Shown: positions 31,798 through 37,855 of the stretch, one piece after another
How positions within the stretch are numbered: position 1 is the first letter of the stretch
Layout: each line of letters opens with the position of its first letter
Source: Deltaproteobacteria bacterium UBA4427
GTDB lineage: Bacteria > Myxococcota_A > UBA9160 > UBA4427
Assembly: GCA_002390675.1 (NCBI GenBank)
Contig: DGPZ01000039.1
Span: 1-37,855 of the forward strand
Direction of reading: 5' to 3'
DNA: 37,855 nt
Position numbers and translations under genes: made by a program
Notes under the pieces: generated by a model
Database searches by the model: none
What the model saw: the letters and a program-made list of their open reading frames with translations, nothing else
Told to the model about the DNA's origin: nothing

Positions 31798-32139
31798 ATG
31801 TGTAGGATTGCAGCGCCCAGGTCAATCGCGGGGTCTTCGCCGCAGGGCGACCCGGAGTCCTTCGGGGGCGCGCGCTCGGCTTCAGATTACGAGACTCCCA
31901 AGAGCGACTCGAATACCGGCGCCAATCGTGCCCCCGCGCCGGCAAGAGTTCCACCGAAACCTAAAAAATCGCTTGGAAAACTCGATCACCTGCGAAAGAA
32001 TAACGTCGCGCCCAAGAACACTCCCCAGTTTAGTCCCTATCTAAAGGCCACCTACTCGGCTGATGCGGATGAGCGAGAGGAGTTTCTACCCAAGATGTCC
32101 GAATCGAGTTCAGTGTCCCTCCTCAATCCTCTGCTTTAG
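31798..32139 (+). CDS. Hypothetical disordered protein, uncertain
   Basis: The ATG at 31798 opens a 113-residue frame ending at a TAG; an upstream ATG at 31747 in the same frame would add 17 residues. The composition is Pro/Lys/Ser-rich and low in hydrophobic residues (for example APARVPPKPKKSLGKLDHLRKNN), followed by an acidic stretch and SSSVSLLNPLL. Codon choice looks similar to neighbouring genes, but no domain or family is recognisable. A GGAAGG lies about 12 bases before the ATG, farther than usual. The frame is divergent from lutA. It may be a real small protein or an open stretch of leader DNA. Confidence 0.35.
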   Translation: MCRIAAPRSIAGSSPQGDPESFGGARSASDYETPKSDSNTGANRAPAPARVPPKPKKSLGKLDHLRKNNVAPKNTPQFSPYLKATYSADADEREEFLPKMSESSSVSLLNPLL

Positions 32140-32438
32140 CGGCAGCGGACATGTGAGGAAAGACCGCTGAGTTGTAAATGAATTGGACTCTTCGGCCGGA
32201 ATCGTTCCGCGGCGCAAAGCCTGCGGAGGATAACGTTTCGATTCCACTCGCTCGATTGCTCGAGCCGCCTCGTCAGATTGATACGATCAGCGATAGAGCA
32301 GGACGGATCTTCGTCTCTCGAGCGGCATCTGTATGTTTGAGACGATGCGACGCGAATTCGCTGTCGAGGGCTGATTGATCAGATAATTAAGTGGGGCGCG
32401 AAATGAAGTTATCCATACTAGTGTCCAACCCCCTAGCG

Positions 32439-32454
32439 CTTCGGTAATCCGAAG
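32439..32454. promoter_or_regulatory. Inverted repeat 1 upstream of the TonB2-type operon
   Basis: CTTCGG (32439-32444), loop TAAT, CCGAAG (32449-32454): a perfect six-base stem flanked by CCCC on the left and GGGG on the right, which could extend pairing imperfectly. It could be a hairpin ending the upstream leader or a protein site. No T run follows. Confidence 0.4.
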
Positions 32455-32476
32455 GGGCGGGGCTAAGAGGTATTCC

Positions 32477-32495
32477 CTCGATCGAATCGATCGAG
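32477..32495. promoter_or_regulatory. 19-bp palindrome upstream of the TonB2-type operon
   Basis: CTCGATCGA (32477-32485), a central A, and TCGATCGAG (32487-32495) form a perfect palindrome with nine-base arms, 121 bases upstream of the DUF3450 start codon. The length and symmetry suit an operator for a dimeric helix-turn-helix regulator. CGATCG is common in this DNA, which lowers confidence. Confidence 0.45.
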
Positions 32496-32553
32496 CGATT
32501 AGGAAGACGATCAAGATCGATGGGCGAACGGCATTCGCACCTAACAACCGGTT

Positions 32554-32568
32554 TTGATCGAAGATCAA
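32554..32568. promoter_or_regulatory. Inverted repeat 3 close to the TonB2-type operon start
   Basis: TTGATC (32554-32559), GAA, GATCAA (32563-32568) is a perfect inverted repeat 48 bases upstream of the DUF3450 start codon, where an operator overlapping the transcription start could lie. Confidence 0.4.
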
Positions 32569-32616
32569 CTACATAGTCAGTCGAATCTGGTCCGGTGGGG
32601 ACCGAGGAGAATTTGC

Positions 32617-33435
32617 ATGATGAGCTTTAGGGCGAAGACGATCGGGATCGTCAATGCCACTCACTGGGCCGTAGCGACGGTTTCCGCTTTTGCGATGACG
32701 GCGCTTTGCGTATCGACCGCTTCTGCACAGCAGCTCGATCCTCCGATCGATGCGCGTGTATCTGCGAACGAGGCCGGTGCCGAGTCACAGAGGCGTGTCG
32801 AAGAGATCGCGTCTGCGACCGACAGCCTGATCGCTGAGTTTCGGCTGACGAACAAGAAGATCGAATCGCTTCAGATCTTCAATCGATCACTCTCCGAGGT
32901 CATCGTTTCTCAGAACGAAGAGCTCACAAGTCTCCAGAGCCAGATCGATGGCGTCGAGGAAGTCGGCCGCGCCGTGACGCCGCTGATGCTGAAGATGATC
33001 GAAGCACTCGACCAGTTCGTGAAGTTTGACGTTCCGTTTCTGGTCGAAGAGCGCGCGAATCGCGTCGCTGGTCTTCGCGTGCTGATGCGCCAATCAGATG
33101 TTGCTGAGCCCGAGCGCTACCGCCGCATTCTCGAGGCGTACCAGATCGAAGGCGACTACGGCCGCACGATCGACGCGCAGCCCGGCACCCTTGAGAATGC
33201 CGGCCAAAAAGTTCCAGTCGACTTTCTCCGCATCGGGCGCATCGGCCTGATGTACAGGACCCGTGACTTGGAAGAGTATGGCGTCTGGAATCAGAATGAT
33301 CGCGAGTGGAACCTGCTCGAGAAGGGCGACTATGCAAACTGGATCGACGAAGGTTTGCGTGTTGCCAAGAAGCAGGCTGCTCCGCAGCTGATCCGCGTCC
33401 CGCTGCCCATGGCGACCGCCGGAGGAAACGGCTGA
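32617..33435 (+). CDS. DUF3450 periplasmic protein of the TonB2-type system
   Basis: From the ATG at 32617 (GAGGAGA upstream) the protein has 272 residues. A signal peptide ends at STASA-QQL (about residue 37). The mature part begins with a coiled coil (about 50-110, with RRVEEIASATDSLIAEFRL), then has the DUF3450 core: PLMLKMIEALDQFVKFDVPFLVEERANRV and YRRILEAYQIEGDYGRTIDA. The family is regularly encoded beside ExbB/ExbD/TonB2 proteins and is thought to assist them in the periplasm; the mechanism is not known. Its stop overlaps a possible ATG of the next gene (TGATG), so it is the first gene of the operon. Confidence 0.9.
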   Translation: MMSFRAKTIGIVNATHWAVATVSAFAMTALCVSTASAQQLDPPIDARVSANEAGAESQRRVEEIASATDSLIAEFRLTNKKIESLQIFNRSLSEVIVSQNEELTSLQSQIDGVEEVGRAVTPLMLKMIEALDQFVKFDVPFLVEERANRVAGLRVLMRQSDVAEPERYRRILEAYQIEGDYGRTIDAQPGTLENAGQKVPVDFLRIGRIGLMYRTRDLEEYGVWNQNDREWNLLEKGDYANWIDEGLRVAKKQAAPQLIRVPLPMATAGGNG

Positions 33436-33494
33436 TGCGATTCGCGAACCAAGCGATTTCCGTAAACCCCTGTGGATTCACAGAAGGCAAGCGA

Positions 33495-34880
33495 ATGACG
33501 ATTAGAACTTTGAAGAACCTCGTTGCATCGGCCGCGCTCGTCGCGCTGCTGCCGCTGATTTCGATCGCGCAGGAGGCGGCGGAAGAGCCGCCGGCGATGG
33601 TCATCGCCGTACCCCAGGCGACTTCCGCGGATGATCTCCTCGAGAAGGTCCGTGCTGGCTTCAATGTCGAGAAACGAGAAGATGCGGCCCGTGAAAAGCG
33701 CTTCGTCGGTGCTCGTGATGATCAGCAGCAGATGCTCGCTGATGCCCGGGCCAAGGAAGCTCGCGAAGAGGCGCGCAGCCAGGCACTCGAGAAGACTTAC
33801 CAAGAGAATGAAGTCACGATCCAGGAACTGGAGGCAGCCCTCGAACTGCGCATGGGCAACCTCGGTGAGCTCTTTGGTGTGACGCGGCAAATGGCTGGTG
33901 ACACTCGCGGCAACGTCGAAGCCTCGATCACCACTTCGCAGTTCGGTCGTGAGCGCGTCGAGTTCCTTGAAAACCTAGGCAAGAGCAAGGAACTCCCGTC
34001 GATCGCGGAGCTCGAACGCCTCTGGGCGGAGATGCTCAACGAGATGAATGAGCAGGGCAAGATCGTCAGCTACGAGGCCGAGGTCTACACGGCTACCGGA
34101 ATCAACAAGCAGACGGTCACCCGCGCAGGCGTATTCACCGTCGTCGCCGACGGCGCATACCTCCTCTGGGACTCGAACGAAGGCAAGCTCCAGACGCTTT
34201 CGCGCCAGCCCCCATCACGCTTCCTCGACACCGTCGGCGAATACGAAGCCGGCGGCGAAGGCCTTACGGGTCTTGCCGTCGACCCCTCGCGCGGCTCGCT
34301 CCTCGCGGTTCTTATCGAGAGTCGTGACCTGATCGAACGTCTGCCGGAAGGTGGCGCGGTTGGTTACACAGTCATCACGCTAGGCATCTTGGCGGGACTC
34401 CTGGGCATCTTCAAGATGGTTCAGCTCTTCATCGTTGGCCGAAAGGTCGCAGCCCAGAAGAAGAACAGCCGCCCCGATACGAGCAACCCGCTCGGTCGCA
34501 TCTTGGCCGTCGCAGCGGACAACCCCGACGCGGACCGCGAACAGCTCGAGCTGATGCTCGACGAAGTAGTGCTGCGGGAATCGGGCAAGCTCGAGAGCTT
34601 CATCTGGCTCGTGCGAATCGTCTCGGTCGTAGCCCCGTTGATGGGTCTTCTTGGAACGGTTACCGGAATGATCCGGACCTTCCAGTCGATTACACTCTTC
34701 GGCGCCGGTGACCCGCGAATGATGGCTGGTGGTATTTCGGAAGCGCTCGTGACGACCATGCTTGGTCTGGTGACGGCCATTCCGCTGGTGCTGCTCCATG
34801 CTGCCCTTGCGAATAACACTAAGAAGATCGTCGACACCCTCGACGAGCAGAGCGCGGGCCTCATCGCCCAGCAGGAATAA
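33495..34880 (+). CDS. ttpC: TtpC-like MotA/TolQ/ExbB proton channel family protein with periplasmic coiled coil
   Basis: I choose the ATG at 33495 (AAGG eight bases upstream), giving 461 residues that begin with a signal-like MTIRTLKNLVASAALVAL; the ATG at 33435, overlapping the DUF3450 stop, would add 20 residues. A periplasmic region with a long charged coiled coil (about 50-130) is followed by one membrane helix near 290-315 (TLGILAGLLGIFKMVQLFI). The MotA/TolQ/ExbB domain comes next, with SVVAPLMGLLGTVTGMIRTF and EALVTTMLGLVTAIPLVLL. This architecture is that of TtpC in the Vibrio TonB2 system, required for TonB2-dependent uptake. A second, ordinary ExbB follows 12 bases later. Confidence 0.9.
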   Translation: MTIRTLKNLVASAALVALLPLISIAQEAAEEPPAMVIAVPQATSADDLLEKVRAGFNVEKREDAAREKRFVGARDDQQQMLADARAKEAREEARSQALEKTYQENEVTIQELEAALELRMGNLGELFGVTRQMAGDTRGNVEASITTSQFGRERVEFLENLGKSKELPSIAELERLWAEMLNEMNEQGKIVSYEAEVYTATGINKQTVTRAGVFTVVADGAYLLWDSNEGKLQTLSRQPPSRFLDTVGEYEAGGEGLTGLAVDPSRGSLLAVLIESRDLIERLPEGGAVGYTVITLGILAGLLGIFKMVQLFIVGRKVAAQKKNSRPDTSNPLGRILAVAADNPDADREQLELMLDEVVLRESGKLESFIWLVRIVSVVAPLMGLLGTVTGMIRTFQSITLFGAGDPRMMAGGISEALVTTMLGLVTAIPLVLLHAALANNTKKIVDTLDEQSAGLIAQQE

Positions 34881-34892
34881 GAGGTCTGACAT

Positions 34893-35423
34893 ATGAGTCA
34901 GATGATCCTGGACGTGCAGGCCTTCCTAGAAACAGGTGGTGGCGTACTCAACTTCATTGGCCTCATCACGATTGTGATGTGGACGCTGATGCTCGAGCGC
35001 TTCTACTACTTCTATAGGGTCTTCCCGGGTGTGGCTGAAGGGGTACAGCGGGACTGGCAGGCGCGGGACGATCACTCGTCCTGGGCAGCCCACCAGATCC
35101 GTCGTCTCCGAGTCTCCGAGATGCGCATGCAACTCGAAGATGGTCTCGCCTACATCCGAGTGCTGGTCGCGCTTTGTCCGCTGCTGGGTCTTCTCGGCAC
35201 GGTGACGGGCATGATCGAGGTGTTCGACGTCATGGCAATCGCCGGTTCCGGTAACGCGAAAGCGATGGCCGGTGGCGTTTCGAAGGCGACGATCCCCACG
35301 ATGGCGGGCATGGTTGCTGCGCTCTCCGGTCTGATCCTTTCCGCCCGACTAGAAAACTTCGCGGCGGACGAGGGTGAGCGACTCGCAGATCGACTCGAAA
35401 TCGAGCACGGAGGTGAGGACTGA
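34893..35423 (+). CDS. exbB: ExbB-like proton channel subunit
   Basis: The 176-residue protein is a short ExbB with three membrane segments: FIGLITIVMWTLMLERFYYF (24-43), VALCPLLGLLGTVTGMIEVF (88-108) and the region around ATIPTMAGMVAALSGLILS (130-150). The last two contain the conserved GLLGTVTGM and the Thr-rich face that lines the proton path. It forms the stator with ExbD and energises TonB. GAGG precedes the ATG at a suitable distance. Its stop overlaps the exbD start (TGATG). It is shorter than E. coli ExbB (244), as is usual for the ExbB2 group. Confidence 0.92.
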   Translation: MSQMILDVQAFLETGGGVLNFIGLITIVMWTLMLERFYYFYRVFPGVAEGVQRDWQARDDHSSWAAHQIRRLRVSEMRMQLEDGLAYIRVLVALCPLLGLLGTVTGMIEVFDVMAIAGSGNAKAMAGGVSKATIPTMAGMVAALSGLILSARLENFAADEGERLADRLEIEHGGED

Positions 35424-35833
35424 TGCGAAGACGTAGATCTTCAGGAATGGACGACGAGGCAGAAGTCGACCTGACGCCGATGCTCGACGTCGTATTCATC
35501 ATGCTCATCTTTTTCATCGTGACAGCCTCGTTCATCAAGGAAGTCGGGATCGATCTCAACAAGCCCGACGGTGGCGACGCCCCTAAGACGGTGGCCGAGA
35601 ACGAGAACATTCTGATACAGATCACGAATGAAGGATTGATCTTCATCGATCGCCGCAACATCGATATTCGCGCCGTCCGCGCCAACATCGAACGGCTCCA
35701 TGCTGAGCGGCCGAACGGTCAGGTCGTAGTGGCTCCTGGCGCGGCTTCTGCCAACGGCATCCTCGTCGAAGTGATGGATCAAGCGAGACTTGCCGGGGTT
35801 GAAGAAATCTCACTTGCTGCGGAGGTGAACTGA
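35423..35833 (+). CDS. exbD: ExbD-like biopolymer transport protein
   Basis: The 136-residue protein has the ExbD/TolR form: a short basic cytoplasmic start (MRRRRSS), an acidic stretch EAEVDLTPMLDVVFIMLIFFIV in which the membrane helix begins, and a periplasmic domain of about 90 residues. The conserved membrane Asp in PMLDVVF is the proton-carrying residue known in this family. It couples proton flow through ExbB to TonB. One-base overlaps with exbB before it and tonB after it (TGATG in both) show tight translational coupling. Confidence 0.94.
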   Translation: MRRRRSSGMDDEAEVDLTPMLDVVFIMLIFFIVTASFIKEVGIDLNKPDGGDAPKTVAENENILIQITNEGLIFIDRRNIDIRAVRANIERLHAERPNGQVVVAPGAASANGILVEVMDQARLAGVEEISLAAEVN

Positions 35834-36453
35834 TGCCTCTAGTACGTTTCCTAATTCCCATGTTGCTTGCCGGGTTCGTGACCTTCGGACTCTTCTACTT
35901 GATGCAGAGCCTGATCGGTGTCGAAGGCGAACTCGACGACAGTGACAAGATCAAGGTCGTCGACTTCGTGCGGGTGAAGCGCTCCGAAGACGTCAAGAAG
36001 AAGGAACGCGAGCCCCCGAAGAAGAAACAGATCGACGACACGCCTCCGCCGCCGGACTTCGCGATGGACCAGAACCAGAGCATGGATGGTGGTGGGATTG
36101 GCATTGGCGCCGGTGTGGATACCTCGATGGGCCTCGACACGGGTGGTGGATTCTCGATGGCCTCGGCAGATGGCGACGCCGTCCCGATGGTTCGAGTTCC
36201 GCCTCAATACCCGGAACGCGCGCTTCAGCGCGGCATAGAGGGTCGCGTGTTGATCGAGTTTACGATCAGCCGATCGGGGTCGGTTAAGAACCCCAAGGTT
36301 GTGGCGTACGAGCCGAGCACTATCTTCAATAAGGCCGCGATCAAGGCCGTGAAGCAGTGGAAATACAATCCGAAGATCGTGAACGGTAAAGCGGTAGAAC
36401 AGCCCGGAGTTCAAATCGCGATTCCGTTCCGGCTTGGAAGCGAGAACACCTGA
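35833..36453 (+). CDS. tonB: TonB family protein
   Basis: The 206-residue protein has an N-terminal membrane anchor (PMLLAGFVTFGLFYLMQSLI, residues 9-28), a short charged and Pro-rich spacer (REPPKKKQIDDTPPPPDF), a Gly-rich linker and the TonB C-terminal domain from about residue 120: VPPQYPERALQRGIEGRVLIEF, then FNKAAIKAVKQWKYNP. The short spacer and the absence of long Pro-Lys/Pro-Glu repeats are typical of TonB2. It transmits energy from the ExbB/ExbD stator to outer membrane receptors. No TonB-dependent receptor gene is in the window. Confidence 0.94.
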   Translation: MPLVRFLIPMLLAGFVTFGLFYLMQSLIGVEGELDDSDKIKVVDFVRVKRSEDVKKKEREPPKKKQIDDTPPPPDFAMDQNQSMDGGGIGIGAGVDTSMGLDTGGGFSMASADGDAVPMVRVPPQYPERALQRGIEGRVLIEFTISRSGSVKNPKVVAYEPSTIFNKAAIKAVKQWKYNPKIVNGKAVEQPGVQIAIPFRLGSENT

Positions 36454-36546
36454 TCAGGCGTGCACAGACGTGCGCCCGGTATGACCAGCAGCAGCTGCAT
36501 CCTTGCAGAAGTTGCCTGACCTGAATTGACAGGATTGGATGATCTG

Positions 36547-37833
36547 ATGGCCAATGCACTCCAACTCAAGCGTTTCACGTGTGCACTGCACGCGGCGCTC
36601 GTCGTGCTCGTTGCTTCCCTCGTGTTGCTTGGCGCAGTCGCTGAACCCGCGATGGCGCAGGCCAACAAATTCTCCTTTGGGACTCGCAATCAGAAGAAGA
36701 TGGTGAAGGTCTACACCTTGCTTCAGCTCGAAGGAACTCCCGAAGAGCAGGCTGTTGCTCTCTTAGACGCCAAAGAAATTCTTGGGAACATCAACCTGAA
36801 GCGAGCCAGGCCCTACGGCCGAGCGCGAATTCTTCAGACTCTCGGCGGCCTAGCGATTCAGGACGGCGACAACGAGAAGGCGCTTCAATATCTCAAAGAG
36901 TGTGTCGCTGAAAATGCGCTCCAGCCTGTAGATCAGCACAAGACACTCTTTCAAGTGGGCCAGCTCCACACGATTCTCGAAGAATTCGATGAGGCCATTT
37001 TGGCTCTCGAAGAATGGTTCACACTCGTCGAGAGTCCTGCACCGTCTTCCTACTACGTCCTCGCGGTGACCTACTACCAAGCAGGTCGTGTAGAAGAAGC
37101 GCTAAAGCCGGCGCAACAGGCCGTCGATCTCTCCGTCGATACGCCTCTAGAGCGCTGGTACCGCCTGCTGCTCTCACTCAACCTTGAGGCGCAAAACTAC
37201 GTCGCGGCCCTAGAGATTCTCGACGACATCATCCTCAACTACCCCAAGAAGGCGTATTGGGCCCAGCTGGCCGCGATCTACTCCGAACTGGATCAGATGC
37301 CGAAGAGCCTCGCGGCGCAGCAGCTCGCTAAGGGAGAGGGCTTCATCACCGAAGACCGAGATCTGACGCGGATTGCTCAGATGTTCATGGTTGAGGGGCT
37401 GCCACATCGCGGAGCCGAGGTCATGAAGATCGGTCTCGCAGACGGCAGCATCGAGCCGACCAAGCAGGCTTACCAGACATACTCGGACACATTGCTCCAG
37501 TCTCGCGAATGGGCGCTTGCCGCTGACCCGCTCGAGAAAGCTGCTGAGCTTAACAAGAACGGTTCCCTCTACGTACGGCTCGCTCAGGTTCACCTGCAGC
37601 TGGGCAACTGGGGTGACGCTCGCGGTTCGCTAGACAACGCCTTCGAGAAGGGCGAGCTCAACGACGAAGGCCAAGCGCACATCCTTTACGGAATCGCCGC
37701 CTTCAATGACAAGCAGTGGAACAGTGCGATTCGTGCGTTCACTCGCGCCGAACGATTCGACGGAACGCGTGAAACGGCTGGTAAGTGGAAGGCCTATGTC
37801 GGACGAGAGAAGGCCCGGCTTGGTGTCGAGTAG
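36547..37833 (+). CDS. TPR-repeat protein of the TonB2-type operon, exported
   Basis: From the ATG at 36547 the protein has 428 residues; a TTG at 36526 is in frame but less likely. A signal peptide (hydrophobic about 15-36, ending AMAQ) exports it. The mature part is an alpha-alpha repeat protein with TPR-like units across about residues 60-420 (for example DEAILALEEWF, YYVLAVTYYQAGRVEEALKPAQQAV and LYVRLAQVHLQLGNWGDA). Similar TPR proteins follow tonB2 clusters in marine Gammaproteobacteria. It likely scaffolds proteins of the system in the periplasm. It follows tonB by 93 bases, probably in the same transcript. Confidence 0.88.
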   Translation: MANALQLKRFTCALHAALVVLVASLVLLGAVAEPAMAQANKFSFGTRNQKKMVKVYTLLQLEGTPEEQAVALLDAKEILGNINLKRARPYGRARILQTLGGLAIQDGDNEKALQYLKECVAENALQPVDQHKTLFQVGQLHTILEEFDEAILALEEWFTLVESPAPSSYYVLAVTYYQAGRVEEALKPAQQAVDLSVDTPLERWYRLLLSLNLEAQNYVAALEILDDIILNYPKKAYWAQLAAIYSELDQMPKSLAAQQLAKGEGFITEDRDLTRIAQMFMVEGLPHRGAEVMKIGLADGSIEPTKQAYQTYSDTLLQSREWALAADPLEKAAELNKNGSLYVRLAQVHLQLGNWGDARGSLDNAFEKGELNDEGQAHILYGIAAFNDKQWNSAIRAFTRAERFDGTRETAGKWKAYVGREKARLGVE

Positions 37834-37855
37834 CCGCGGAGTAGGCGCGGAGTAG

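Larger units (their letters stand above)
32140..32616. other. Leader region of the TonB2-type operon, no gene found
   Basis: No frame in this 477-base stretch has a convincing start and family. Its base composition is noticeably more AT-rich than the genes, as expected of a promoter region. It contains three inverted repeats (listed separately). I do not see a sequence close to the Fur box, although TonB systems are often iron-regulated. Confidence 0.5.

Noticed and set aside
32140..32616. Possible Fur box before the TonB2-type operon
   Set aside because: An AT-rich GATAATTAAG stretch is present but does not form the symmetrical GATAAT repeats of a Fur site.

Overview
The window is GC-rich chromosomal DNA from a Gram-negative, apparently aerobic heterotroph. 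The envelope genes (TonB/ExbB/ExbD cluster, periplasmic lipoprotein, c-type cytochrome) and YaeQ, YbbA/YbbP/TesA and LutABC homologues point to Pseudomonadota or a neighbouring 'deltaproteobacterial'/Myxococcota-like lineage. I cannot place it more precisely by eye. I see no rRNA, tRNA, CRISPR array, insertion sequence or prophage. About 95% of the window is coding, and many genes overlap by 1-4 bases.

Layout. 1-3061: an alpha/beta hydrolase, a YaeQ-family protein and an exported M20 peptidase. 3146-7846 (minus strand): an SRPBCC protein, aldehyde dehydrogenase, a PuuA/GlnA-type gamma-glutamyl ligase and an iron-type alcohol dehydrogenase, which together look like a route for degrading a gamma-glutamylated amine or amino alcohol. 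8056-13268: a quinone oxidoreductase, then the conserved tesA / ybbA-ybbP neighbourhood. 13422-15385: a membrane-anchored FHA protein and a ketoacyl-ACP synthase III of the long (375 aa) type. 15663-19922: a divergent stub of a haem-membrane protein, then a tightly coupled plus-strand operon of a c-type cytochrome, a GTP cyclohydrolase II-like protein and a GlmS-like double-SIS/creatininase fusion. 19868-21423 (minus): an unknown multi-pass membrane protein and a CarF/TMEM189-type plasmanylethanolamine desaturase. 21603-25588 (minus): an Arg/His-rich exported protein, FabF, FabH and a DUF1232 (YkvA-like) protein. 25661-31694 (minus): a giant MFS-spermidine-synthase-like protein and the lutA-lutB-lutC lactate oxidation operon. 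31695-37833 (plus): a leader region with three inverted repeats, then DUF3450-ttpC-exbB-exbD-tonB-TPR, a TonB2-type energy transduction operon.

The most unusual part is the operon at 15942-19922. A GTP cyclohydrolase II homologue keeps the zinc cysteines and the nucleophilic Arg but not the usual Tyr in the catalytic loop, and it carries an unexplained C-terminal domain of about 140 residues. It is translationally coupled to a protein that joins a sugar isomerase module to a creatininase domain. Creatininase-family enzymes deformylate FAPy nucleotides in archaeal riboflavin/F420 synthesis, so the pair may form a noncanonical pathway from GTP to a modified pyrimidine. This is inference. The plasmalogen desaturase and the gamma-glutamyl pathway are also worth attention. 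All positions, motifs and spacings were read by eye; no database search or alignment program was used.
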